Source: Planctomycetota bacterium | Lineage (GTDB): Bacteria > Planctomycetota > Planctomycetia > Planctomycetales > Planctomycetaceae | NCBI GenBank assembly: GCA_027618475.1 | Contig: JAQCEJ010000004.1 | Location: forward strand, 1 to 64,000 | Reading direction: 5' to 3' | DNA length: 64,000 bases | Shown here: in pieces, positions 8,551-18,302 of the stretch | Position numbering within the stretch: the stretch's first letter is position 1 | How the letters are laid out: the number at the start of each line of letters is the position of its first letter | Translations under genes and position numbers: made by a program | The notes under the pieces: model-generated | What the model was told of the DNA's origin: nothing | What the model saw: the letters and a program-made list of their open reading frames with translations, nothing else | Databases searched by the model: none

Positions 8551-9579
8551 CTACTCTTCGTATTGTTCGGGTTTGAGCAGCATTTGCATTTCGGGAGTAT
8601 TCATATTCTCAGGAGTCGCCACGTATTCGCCGGTGTCGATTCGCTTCTCGACGGTCTCGCCATGGAGTTTCTGTATCATTGTCTTGACCGAAAGATATCC
8701 CATTTTGACTGGGTCTTGCAGGACGATGGCGTTGACGTCGCCCGACGTCATGCCGTCGATTAACGGATTGTTCGGATCGAACGCCACGAAGTTGACTTTC
8801 CCCTTCAGTTCGAGCAGATCGAGTGCCCCGAGCACTCCGGTGGCGTTCGGTTCGCAGACGGCGAAAATACCGTTCACTTCGTCTTTATATTTTCCCAGCA
8901 CTTGCGTGGCCTTGGTGAGCGATTCTTCGGGAGTGGTACCGGCATATTCGTCGGCAGTCAGAAGATTCACCTGCGGGAACTCGTTGGCGAGCGTGTCGAG
9001 AAATCCCTGTTCGCGCTGCTCGGTGCTTTCGCTCCCCGCTTTGTAACGAAGCATAATCACATTCCCGCCCTCTTCGAGCAGGCGTCCCATTTCGCGTCCG
9101 GCGAGTTCGCCTCCTTTGTAGTTGTCGGTGGCGACGTAACTGATGATATGCGTCTCGTCGTCGAGTCCGCTGTCAAAGATCACGACAGGAATTCCCTGTT
9201 CGGTGGCGTCGACAACCGATTCGACCAGTGCTTGAGAATCGAGCGGCGCGAGACAGATACCGTCAACTTTGCTGGTGATGAAATTTTCAACAACGGTGAT
9301 CTGCCCGTTGGTATCACTTTCGAGCTGAGGACCGCTCCAGAGAATTTCGACATTTCCGAATTCTTTGGCGGCCTTTTCGGCACCGGCATGAACCGATTTC
9401 CAGAATTCGTGCGATGTTCCTTTGGGAATCACCGCAATGCGATATGTTTTGTTGATATCGTCTTTCACCGCGGAGGCCTTCGACGCGGAAGAACCGCCGT
9501 CAGTAGGAGAAGGTTCCGAAAATGACGAACCACAACCGACGAGCGCACAAAGAATAAGAACAACGGCCCAGCGTTTCAT
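8551..9579 (-). CDS. Sugar ABC transporter substrate-binding lipoprotein (RbsB-like)
   Basis: 342 residues from ATG 9579, preceded by AAGGA nine bases upstream. The signal peptide MKRWAVVLILCALVGC has a lipobox with Cys 16, so it should be anchored to a membrane. The body is a periplasmic-binding type 1 fold: YRIAVIPKGTSHEFWKSVHA, GADEAA-like helix, ISTKVDGICLAPLD, VVIFDSGLDDE, YVATDNYKGGELAGREMGRLL, and VNFVAFDPNNPLIDGM. These match the ribose-binding family but the ligand is not identifiable. It is the first gene of the importer on the minus strand. Confidence 0.92.
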   Translation of the reverse strand: MKRWAVVLILCALVGCGSSFSEPSPTDGGSSASKASAVKDDINKTYRIAVIPKGTSHEFWKSVHAGAEKAAKEFGNVEILWSGPQLESDTNGQITVVENFITSKVDGICLAPLDSQALVESVVDATEQGIPVVIFDSGLDDETHIISYVATDNYKGGELAGREMGRLLEEGGNVIMLRYKAGSESTEQREQGFLDTLANEFPQVNLLTADEYAGTTPEESLTKATQVLGKYKDEVNGIFAVCEPNATGVLGALDLLELKGKVNFVAFDPNNPLIDGMTSGDVNAIVLQDPVKMGYLSVKTMIQKLHGETVEKRIDTGEYVATPENMNTPEMQMLLKPEQYEE

Positions 9580-9794
9580 GGGGGATTTCCTTGAATCTCG
9601 AAACCGACGAAAGGAGCGGCCGACGACGAATGGAATCGTCTCAGCAACCCGATTCATCGTATCAAGCCTGCCGAAGAGAGTCGAGCGACAGGTCATCAGA
9701 CTGTCGTAGTCCGTGTACCGCCCAATGCGTTCAGCCTCTTATAGGCGAAGGTCCGTCGTCATCGAGGTCCGCTCGATGACAATCGGAGAGGGCG

Positions 9795-10967
9795 TCATTT
9801 GACGGTGTCGACCGGTCGAGTAAATTCGCCGTCACGGGTGGCCGTTTCGGCTTCGGACTGAATCTCGACATCGAGGGGAAGATCCTTCGGCGGAATTTGT
9901 GTCAACACCTTCTTCCCCGGTTTGTGCTGTGCGGCACTTTGCCGAACAAGATCGAGTGGCTTGACCCGATCGATCGACGATTGCTCCGGGTCGGAAATCG
10001 GTCGATACGGAGACCGGCGTGCGGGAGCGAATCGGCCGCGCGGGGCAGCGGGACCGGGTGTCGCCGACGGCGTCGCGTTGTCGTTGTTCGTGTTCTCATC
10101 GGCTGCACTCGATGCCTCGGTCGAGGTCGAGGGAGAACTCTTTAACGGATTTCCTTCGGGGGTGCGAATCGCGGCGCGGGTAAACGGCTTGCGTGACGAA
10201 GCAGCGGCCGACGCCGAGGGACCGTCGATCGGTAACGAATTGATCTCGGTGGAACGTTCGCGTGGCGGGATTTTCAATTTCATACCGACGCGCAGATCAT
10301 TGGGATTTTTCAGCAGGTCGCGGTTGGCTTCGTAGATATCTTCGAAGCGGCCGCTGCTGCCGAGTTGCTTTTGAGCGATTCCCGACAGTGTGTCGCCCGA
10401 TTGCACGACGTAGGTTTTGTGGTTTTCGGGAGCCGCCGCACGGGGAGCATCAGACGGAGCGGGATTTTTCGAAGCGGTTCCACTGTCATTGGGCAGGGGA
10501 ATTGGGGGGACGGTTTCCCAGGCATTATTGTGCTCAGGAACGTACTTCAATGTACGCGAATTCGAGGGACTCGAGAGCTTACTATTCGTCGTATCAGAGA
10601 CGAGAGGAATCGGATCAGGGGCGATCTTCTCGGGGTTCGAAATCCGGTTTCCGTTCTCGCCTGACGTGTTTCGCTTGAGAAAGTCGGGGACTTCCCATTG
10701 CGGGGCCTCGCGGCGCGAACGGGCCTCGCCCGACGCCAGATGCCGTCCGTCGACGGGGGTCGGACCGGAGACATCGTCCCGATCGGTTTCGATGCCGGAA
10801 AGGTAAGGTGTTACCTCCTTTTCGGAAATCTGTGCATCGACTTCGGCGGAGGATTCCAGCGTTGGAACGTCGGACTTGTCCATCGGCGGATGCCGGAAGA
10901 AGAACGCAGCGACGATTCCCAGTAGCAATAAACCGAGTGCAAAGCCGACTTTTTGATCGTTTGGCAT
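9795..10967 (-). CDS. Membrane-anchored LysM-domain protein
   Basis: 390 residues with AAAGGGAC just before ATG 10967. One N-terminal membrane segment (residues 7-24, VGFALGLLLLGIVAAFFF) is followed by a long low-complexity linker. A single LysM domain spans about 184-235 (TYVVQSGDTLSGIAQKQLG to LRVGMKLKIPP), and a Pro/Ser-rich tail ends the protein. LysM binds N-acetylglucosamine polymers, so this is likely a peptidoglycan- or envelope-associated protein. No catalytic domain is visible. Related proteins with one transmembrane helix plus LysM are common in planctomycetes. Confidence 0.88.
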   Translation of the reverse strand: MPNDQKVGFALGLLLLGIVAAFFFRHPPMDKSDVPTLESSAEVDAQISEKEVTPYLSGIETDRDDVSGPTPVDGRHLASGEARSRREAPQWEVPDFLKRNTSGENGNRISNPEKIAPDPIPLVSDTTNSKLSSPSNSRTLKYVPEHNNAWETVPPIPLPNDSGTASKNPAPSDAPRAAAPENHKTYVVQSGDTLSGIAQKQLGSSGRFEDIYEANRDLLKNPNDLRVGMKLKIPPRERSTEINSLPIDGPSASAAASSRKPFTRAAIRTPEGNPLKSSPSTSTEASSAADENTNNDNATPSATPGPAAPRGRFAPARRSPYRPISDPEQSSIDRVKPLDLVRQSAAQHKPGKKVLTQIPPKDLPLDVEIQSEAETATRDGEFTRPVDTVK

Positions 10968-11245
10968 GATAGTCCCTTTCCTGGCGACCGCGTTGCAAGG
11001 TGTCGTTGCGGTCTGCCTGCATTCAGGATCGGCAGGGACTTTGTAAAAACGATAAAAAAAATGGACTTGGGACCGATTTCGCTTAAGTCCGGCGAATCGG
11101 CTGACGATTGCGGGAACCGTGTCACAGTTGCCGCTCGGGGGCGTTAATCCAGGTCTGATCGTCGTGGCGCAGCGGGGTCAAAACCTGGGAAATTTCGAGG
11201 GGCTAACTCCTTGACATTCGCAAAAACGTAGTTCAAATTCTCCAC

Positions 11246-12931
11246 TCAATTCCGCCGTTCGTCGATCGCACCGGCGATAAGCAGGCCGATCAGCCGGACG
11301 TAGCCTTTTCCTAACGTCAGCCGCGACTGAACACCGTTGTCGATGCGCTGAACCCGAATCGCCAACCCGTCTCCGCCGTTGGTAAAGGCCTGACGCGTGG
11401 TCTGAGCGAGTTTGGGATCGGCTTGCGGAATAACCGACAACCAGTTGGCCAGGTCGATCGACAATTCGAGAATTCGCCCCTCGGCGTTCGGCGCCGACTG
11501 TCCCGCGGCGGTCACGCGATCGATCGATAATTTCAATTCGTCGATCGCCTTCGAACCGCCGAACGAATACCAGAGATCGCCGCCGACTTGTGCCACATAC
11601 AATACGGCTCCGGTGCCGTACAATAAGGTTGTCACGGTGTCGTACTTCTTCGGTATCAGACGATGAATTTCGATCCCCTGATGCGTATCGACGTTGACCT
11701 CGACAGAGGCGACTTCGCTGCCGGCGACGATCGCCGCGTAGGCTCGTTGCATGCACGTATCGAGATCGGTTGCTTTGGAGAAATGCATCGCGCCGACCAG
11801 AATGAATTGAGCGGGAGGATGACCGACGATTCGCACGACCGAATTGACGTGCCGATCAGCGACGGTCGACGTTAACAGCGTATGAACCGAATCGATGACG
11901 GACCACTCGACCGGATTCTTGTTCGCGGCGTCGCGTCCTTTGATATGTCCGACGTCGAGAGCGCTTTGTATCATTTTGGTCACGTGATCTCCCATGACCC
12001 ACGACGTCGAAAGCTGAAAGGGAGTTCCCTTCGATGAGAGGGAGTCGAAGCGGTCGCGCTGCGAACCCATCGTGTTCAGCGCGGTGGCGAGTCCGGTTTC
12101 AGGCCGTGCCGTCAGAACGACTTCAGACATGAAGCTGCGCGTTTCGGGATCAATCTTCAGGCCGGCGGTCAGGTTTTCTCCGTCGGTCGCCGTCAGTTCG
12201 AACCAGTCGAGGACTGCGTCGGCTCCGAATTTTCGCATTTCGAATTCGACGTCGCTTTCGCCGGGCTGTTTTTTCATTTTTTCGAGCGACGAGGCACGAA
12301 GGTAATCGATGACGACGGTACGCAACCCTTCAGGAACGTGACTGAAATGAACGGTGCTCCAGGCGTCGTAAGTCTCCGCCGAGGCTTTAAGCCAGCGGCT
12401 GGGACTGACGAAATTTCGATCGAGCGAATCGGGCTTCGTGCTGAAATAGGCGTAGTCGCCGACGACGCGGAGCAGCAATTGTTGTCCCTCGGGGAGAATC
12501 AGTTCGTAACGGTCGGCATGTTCGGTGGAGGTCTGAATGCGGATGAGTCCCGATTCGTAACTGGCGAGGACGGTCTCCCAGTCGGCGACGGGGGCAAAAC
12601 CGACGACGACCGGTTCGGGGGCAATACCGGGATTGAGCAGCACCATCGCCCCGATCGGCCGTTCGCGATCCCATCCTTTGAGATCGCCGATATTGGTGAC
12701 GAATCCGTTCAGCAAGTTAGCAAGTTCGGGGCGATCGGCCGACCCAAAAATCGTCTCGACCGCACCGCTGATGCGCGAATAGCCGGCGACGGCAAACGTC
12801 ACCAACGGCCGGTCGATTCCCTGAGGTTCGTCCTGGGCAAGAGTGACATTGTCGTGCCCCAGCCCGGATAGCCCCGCAACGGTGAAGAGACCGACTGCCA
12901 ACAGATTTCGAATCAAGCGGAAACGACTCAC
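11246..12931 (-). CDS. Secreted hypothetical protein
   Basis: 561 residues from a GTG start at 12931 with AGGGGAG seven bases upstream. A signal peptide is present (LIRNLLAVGLFTVAGLSGLG, likely cleaved before QDEP). I do not recognise a catalytic domain. The protein has conserved-looking stretches such as DRPLVTFAVAGYSRISGAVE, LLLRVVGDYAYFSTKPDSLD and ILELSIDLANWLSVIPQADP, which resemble large exported proteins of unknown function from planctomycetes. It stands alone, with 149 bp to the lut genes upstream and 278 bp to the LysM gene downstream. Confidence 0.8.
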   Translation of the reverse strand: MSRFRLIRNLLAVGLFTVAGLSGLGHDNVTLAQDEPQGIDRPLVTFAVAGYSRISGAVETIFGSADRPELANLLNGFVTNIGDLKGWDRERPIGAMVLLNPGIAPEPVVVGFAPVADWETVLASYESGLIRIQTSTEHADRYELILPEGQQLLLRVVGDYAYFSTKPDSLDRNFVSPSRWLKASAETYDAWSTVHFSHVPEGLRTVVIDYLRASSLEKMKKQPGESDVEFEMRKFGADAVLDWFELTATDGENLTAGLKIDPETRSFMSEVVLTARPETGLATALNTMGSQRDRFDSLSSKGTPFQLSTSWVMGDHVTKMIQSALDVGHIKGRDAANKNPVEWSVIDSVHTLLTSTVADRHVNSVVRIVGHPPAQFILVGAMHFSKATDLDTCMQRAYAAIVAGSEVASVEVNVDTHQGIEIHRLIPKKYDTVTTLLYGTGAVLYVAQVGGDLWYSFGGSKAIDELKLSIDRVTAAGQSAPNAEGRILELSIDLANWLSVIPQADPKLAQTTRQAFTNGGDGLAIRVQRIDNGVQSRLTLGKGYVRLIGLLIAGAIDERRN

Positions 12932-13080
12932 GTGTTTCTCCCCTTAACGGTGACTGAAAATGAATGCGAGGCCGCCACAATCGAGTTGCTGCATTGGGAC
13001 GAACTTCTCTTAATACTCGATGACGCCGTCGTCGGTTTCGACAAATCCGGTTTTAGAGAGGTTTGCCCACGGTCTGAATG

Positions 13081-13686
13081 TTAATCGCTGAATCCATTTT
13101 CGACCAGTACGACGGTTAACGACCGCGGGCCGTGTGCACCAATTACCAGCGATTGTTCGATATCCGCCGTTTTCGACGGACCCGATAAGAACATGCCGAA
13201 GCCGGGAGTGGCGAACGACAGTCGATCGTAGGCCCGATGCATGTTGTCGACCAGAGCGCAACGGTCGAGCACCACAACAATATGCTGTGCAATAACGTAC
13301 ACGACGCGGTGCTTAACGTTCTTCGCGTCGATCCAGATCGCCCCATTTTCTGCAACGCCGAATTCTCCCGGAAAGATCGCTACATCGACGTCTTCCAGTT
13401 CGTGCGGATCATCGACCGCATCAAGATCGACGTTCGCCTCACCGATGTCGGGGATCAACGAACAGGTTTTTGTCGCGTGTCGATGGACATCGAGGTCTCG
13501 GATCGCCTGATCGGCCTCGGCAAGCGTGTTAACCCTAAGACTCGATCCTCCGACCGATTTGAGTGCAGCGACGAATTGCTCGACACGATTGGCGTAGACG
13601 ATGCCGAATTCGCTCAGGTTGGGGAGAGGCTGGTCGGGAAATTTCTTTCGTCGAATTTTTTCGAGGATATCCTCGCGGCTCGACAT
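13081..13686 (-). CDS. lutC: Lactate utilization protein C (LUD domain)
   Basis: 201 residues; last gene of lutABC. It has the LUD (YkgG) fold: SSREDILEKIRRKK at the N-terminus, VDDPHELEDVDVAIFPGEFGVAENGAIWI in the core, and SLVIGAHGPRSLTVVLVENG at the end. LutC works with LutA and LutB as a soluble iron-sulfur L-lactate dehydrogenase complex. The start at 13686 lies only three bases after the lutB stop, with AGGAG upstream inside lutB, so translation is coupled. Confidence 0.88.
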   Translation of the reverse strand: MSSREDILEKIRRKKFPDQPLPNLSEFGIVYANRVEQFVAALKSVGGSSLRVNTLAEADQAIRDLDVHRHATKTCSLIPDIGEANVDLDAVDDPHELEDVDVAIFPGEFGVAENGAIWIDAKNVKHRVVYVIAQHIVVVLDRCALVDNMHRAYDRLSFATPGFGMFLSGPSKTADIEQSLVIGAHGPRSLTVVLVENGFSD

Positions 13687-13689
13687 CGG

Positions 13690-15078
<1,389 letters not shown>

Positions 15079-15142
15079 TATGACTCAACTGTGGTTATTA
15101 GTTTTCAAACGGTTCGGCGAATCGGAGCTTCGAAGGCTGGTG

Positions 15143-15164
15143 TCCCCAGGCGGAGCCTGGGAAC
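15143..15164. repeat. Short palindromic repeat in the lutA-lutB gap
   Basis: CCCAGGC-G-GAGCCTGGG-type hairpin (core 15145-15161) flanked by TGTC and GAAC. It is a compact extragenic palindrome of the kind repeated in many planctomycete genomes. It could attenuate or stabilise the lut mRNA, but this is only a guess. Confidence 0.55.
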
Positions 15165-15176
15165 AAGGATCATACA

Positions 15177-15935
15177 CTAACTGAATAACGCTTTCCCGTC
15201 GTCGCCGGCGAGGATCTGGGCAACATGCAACACGCGCATCGGACTTTTTCTGCGACGCAACAAGCCATCGAGATGCATCAGACACGACATGTCGGCTCCC
15301 GTAAGTACCTCGGTCCCCGCTTGCTCGTGATCGGCGATGCGGTCGTCTCCCATCATGACCGAGACGGCCTCCTCGGCCACGGCAAACGTACCGCCGAACC
15401 CGCAGCATTCATCGGGACGCTGCAGCGCGGTGAATTCGATGCCGTCGATCAGACTCAACAGTTTTTCAACTTTACTGAAGGCCGGCTTCACGAGTTCGCT
15501 CGAACTTCCCAATCGTAACTCGCGCAGGCCGTGACAACTTTGATGGATCCCGACGCGATGCGGAAATTGTCCCGGCAGTTCTTTGAGATCGAGCACGTCG
15601 TGCAAAAATTCGCACAACTCGTAAGACCGTTCGCTGACGTACCGATAATCGGCAGAATTCTCGAAGAACTCGGCATAGTGATGCCGGACCATCGCGATGC
15701 AGCTTCCTGACGGCGAAACGACATAATCGTAAGGACGAAATATCTTGACGAACTGTTTCGCCAGTGGAGCGGTCTGGTCGACGCATCCAGTGTTTGCCAT
15801 CGGCTGTCCGCAACAGGTTTGCGCGGCGGGGAAGTCGACGTCGATGCCACAGTGCGTGAGCACCCGCCATGCGGCCCAGGCGACTTCGGGATACATCTGA
15901 TCGACGTAACAGGGAACAAACAAACCGACTTTCAT
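15177..15935 (-). CDS. lutA: Lactate utilization protein A (CCG-domain)
   Basis: 252 residues, the usual length for LutA/GlcF-like CCG proteins. Two cysteine-rich CCG boxes are present: FPAAQTCCGQPMANTGC near the N-terminus and RPDECCGFGGTFAVAEE in the second half, with SPSGSC between them. These bind iron-sulfur centres in the L-lactate oxidation complex. It is the first gene of the minus-strand lutABC operon. No dedicated LutR-type regulator or lactate permease is adjacent. Confidence 0.93.
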   Translation of the reverse strand: MKVGLFVPCYVDQMYPEVAWAAWRVLTHCGIDVDFPAAQTCCGQPMANTGCVDQTAPLAKQFVKIFRPYDYVVSPSGSCIAMVRHHYAEFFENSADYRYVSERSYELCEFLHDVLDLKELPGQFPHRVGIHQSCHGLRELRLGSSSELVKPAFSKVEKLLSLIDGIEFTALQRPDECCGFGGTFAVAEEAVSVMMGDDRIADHEQAGTEVLTGADMSCLMHLDGLLRRRKSPMRVLHVAQILAGDDGKALFS

Positions 15936-15995
15936 GTTGCCTCGCTCAAAACCGAAAAAATGATCACGCGTTGCCGAGCGGCGACAATGCCGACG

Positions 15996-16265
15996 TTAGC
16001 GTTCATCGTCGTCCTCCTCGTCTTCATCATCGTCATCTGACATCTCTTCGTAATCTTCCAACTGTTCGCGTGAATTCCGGTAACCCTGAATGGCTTTGAC
16101 GAGACCGATCATTCCGCCGACCATTTCTCCTCCCGCGGCGGTGAGAAAACCGAAGCGTCCGCCGAGAACGCTGCCCACCAATCCCCCGTAGAGAATTCCG
16201 ACATAGACCCAAAAACTCGCTGCAATCAGTAAGAGCAATGTCCATGCAAATTGAACCAGCCCCAT
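15996..16265 (-). CDS. Small membrane protein with an acidic tail
   Basis: 89 residues. Two hydrophobic segments (FAWTLLLLIAASFWVYVGIL and a Gly-rich one around GGLVGSVLGGRFGFLTAAGG) are followed by a strongly acidic C-terminus (EEMSDDDDEDEEDDDER). I do not recognise a family. It begins 25 bp after the stop of the upstream membrane-protein gene on the same strand, so the two probably share a transcript. Confidence 0.6.
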   Translation of the reverse strand: MGLVQFAWTLLLLIAASFWVYVGILYGGLVGSVLGGRFGFLTAAGGEMVGGMIGLVKAIQGYRNSREQLEDYEEMSDDDDEDEEDDDER

Positions 16266-16289
16266 CTTGATGGCATCGTGTTTGCGACT

Positions 16290-17009
16290 TCAAAAGTCGA
16301 GGCAGGCGTCGTGCACCAGTATCCAGACGAGTGCCCCGGCCCCGCCGTGAATCGCCGATTCCACTCCCCAGAATAACGCCGCGAGAACTGTTGATCGATT
16401 CATCGCCCATGCCCGCAGACCCAGAACGATGCCACAATGGGCGGCGATCTCGCCGGCCTGTTTCCAGGTCTGCGGCTCGCGCAACGAACGCTTGACCGTT
16501 TCATAAGAACTGTTCGGTTGGATGTCGGGCAATGGGATCGGTTCTGTACGGTCTAAGCCGTCGACCGTCGGCGCGGCGGAACCCGCCGTCGCACGGGGGG
16601 GACGTTCTTTGACTGGCAGTGGCGTCATCACCGGTCGCGTCCCACCGATCCCCGTCGATGTGGAGGACCGCTGTTCCGGAGTCGATTCGCGCGTCACCGG
16701 TTTTTCGATCGCCGCCGGTGCCGTCTTTACCGGTGCCGCGACCGCCGTTGGAGGTTGTGTCAGATCGCGAAACTTGACGGTCTTAACGACGCGCGGAAAC
16801 TCGGCTTTCTTTTTGAAGGGATTCTCGGACGGGGGCTCAACCGGAGGATGCGGCGGGGCGCTTTCACGAGAAGCGGAGGGTTCAACGGCCGATTCAACCG
16901 AATTGAGCAGATCAGATTTCAATTGTTCGTACGTACTGCGATCGATCCGCCCTTCCAGCAGGGCGTTCTGCAGGCGAATAAGCTGAGCAGAAACGTTCGA
17001 GTCCGACAT
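16290..17009 (-). CDS. Hypothetical membrane protein with SHOCT-like N-terminus
   Basis: 239 residues from ATG 17009, preceded by AGGGG. The first about 35 residues (AQLIRLQNALLEGRIDRSTY) look like a short oligomerisation motif of the SHOCT type. A long Pro-rich, charged linker follows. The C-terminus has hydrophobic segments (GIVLGLRAWAMNRSTVLAAL; GGAGALVWILVHDACL). No enzyme motif is visible. It forms a likely pair with the 89-residue membrane protein downstream. Confidence 0.65.
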   Translation of the reverse strand: MSDSNVSAQLIRLQNALLEGRIDRSTYEQLKSDLLNSVESAVEPSASRESAPPHPPVEPPSENPFKKKAEFPRVVKTVKFRDLTQPPTAVAAPVKTAPAAIEKPVTRESTPEQRSSTSTGIGGTRPVMTPLPVKERPPRATAGSAAPTVDGLDRTEPIPLPDIQPNSSYETVKRSLREPQTWKQAGEIAAHCGIVLGLRAWAMNRSTVLAALFWGVESAIHGGAGALVWILVHDACLDF

Positions 17010-17193
17010 GAAACCCCTATAAGATGATTCGTATTGCCGCGCGCAATCTCAGTCGACGACCGTTCCCGATTATAGCGTATTCGTCGGCATTTTCCTCGAT
17101 CCACCGAGATTCTTTCGCCATGGCAGTCCGACGTGTATGATGGTGACGTTCTCGATGACGTAACGGCTTTCTTATTCTGACAGGTCGATTCGT

Positions 17194-18249
17194 ATGTATC
17201 CACTCTACACCGTCGCCGGTTCTGCGCGGGAACTCGGTCGTCAACACGGCGAGCAGGCCGCCGAAAAAATTTGTCGGTTTCTCGATTTTCTGGCGTCTTC
17301 TCTCAAGCGATCGTCGAGTCAAGTCGCGGAAACCGCGTTGAAGTTCGAATTGCTGTTTCAGCGGGATTGTCCGCATCTGCTCGACGAAATCCAGGGGTTG
17401 AGCGAAGGAGCTGGCATTTCGTTCGCCGAAGCGCTTGCCCTGCAATTACGCGGGGAACTCGGTCAACTCCCCGAGGGAGGCTGCACGTCGTTCGCCATCG
17501 GACCGACAGGGACGGCGAATCGAGAACTGATTATCGGTCAGAACAGCGATAACCCCCCTGAAATGCAAGAGTGTAGCTACATGCTCAAACTCCAACCCGC
17601 CGATTGCCCGGAAATCCTGATGTGGACGTTTGGAGGAATGATCGGCTATCACGGGCTCAATGCACAGGGGGTGGCGCATTTTGCGAATTCTCTCGGCGGA
17701 GGCCCGAAGTGGAAGTTCGCGCTGGCTCACTATCCTCTCAAACGGTTATTTCTCGAACAGACAACGCTCGACGACGTTATGCGCGTCATGAATTCGGTTC
17801 CCGTTTGTTCGAATGGCAATTACATGCTCTGCGGACACGGAGGAGAATTTGCCGACGTCGAATTGACGAGCGACGGTCCGCGGCGGCTCCCTTCACCCGC
17901 CGAAGGTTTTCTCGTGCACGCCAATCATTACCTTTGTACTGAATTCGCGTGTGACGAAAATTTCCGGCACAGTCTCCCCGATTCGTTTTCCCGGCAGTCG
18001 CGCTTGGAACAACTCATCCGCGACAAATGGGGAAGCATTACTGTCGAGGACGTGAAAACGTTTTTAAGCGATCACGATCATCACCCGCTCGGAATCTGCC
18101 GTCATCGTCACTCAGGGGAAGTGCATGCGATGCTCGGCCCCACCGGTTATACCGTGGCGTCGCTGATCGCAGAGCCGTCAGCGGGACGAATACACGTGAG
18201 CGCGGGAAATCCTTGCGAAGAACACTATGCGACATATCAGTTTGGCTGA
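17194..18249 (+). CDS. C45-family (acyl-CoA:6-APA acyltransferase-like) Ntn hydrolase
   Basis: 351 residues. The N-terminus ELGRQHGEQAAEKI and the ISFAEALALQLRGEL box are typical of C45 proteins. The predicted nucleophile is the Cys in EGGCTSFAI, preceded by Gly, where autocatalytic cleavage would expose it. QNSDNPPEMQ supplies the conserved Asn-Ser-Asp. Family members hydrolyse or transfer amide-linked acyl groups, including on penicillin precursors, but the substrate here is not predictable. No signal peptide is seen. It is followed after 53 bp by a co-directional exported esterase-like gene. Confidence 0.85.
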   Translation: MYPLYTVAGSARELGRQHGEQAAEKICRFLDFLASSLKRSSSQVAETALKFELLFQRDCPHLLDEIQGLSEGAGISFAEALALQLRGELGQLPEGGCTSFAIGPTGTANRELIIGQNSDNPPEMQECSYMLKLQPADCPEILMWTFGGMIGYHGLNAQGVAHFANSLGGGPKWKFALAHYPLKRLFLEQTTLDDVMRVMNSVPVCSNGNYMLCGHGGEFADVELTSDGPRRLPSPAEGFLVHANHYLCTEFACDENFRHSLPDSFSRQSRLEQLIRDKWGSITVEDVKTFLSDHDHHPLGICRHRHSGEVHAMLGPTGYTVASLIAEPSAGRIHVSAGNPCEEHYATYQFG

Positions 18250-18302
18250 GCGGTGATGGGACGTCGTCTGTTTGCATCCACAACGAATTCGAGGAGAAAT
18301 CC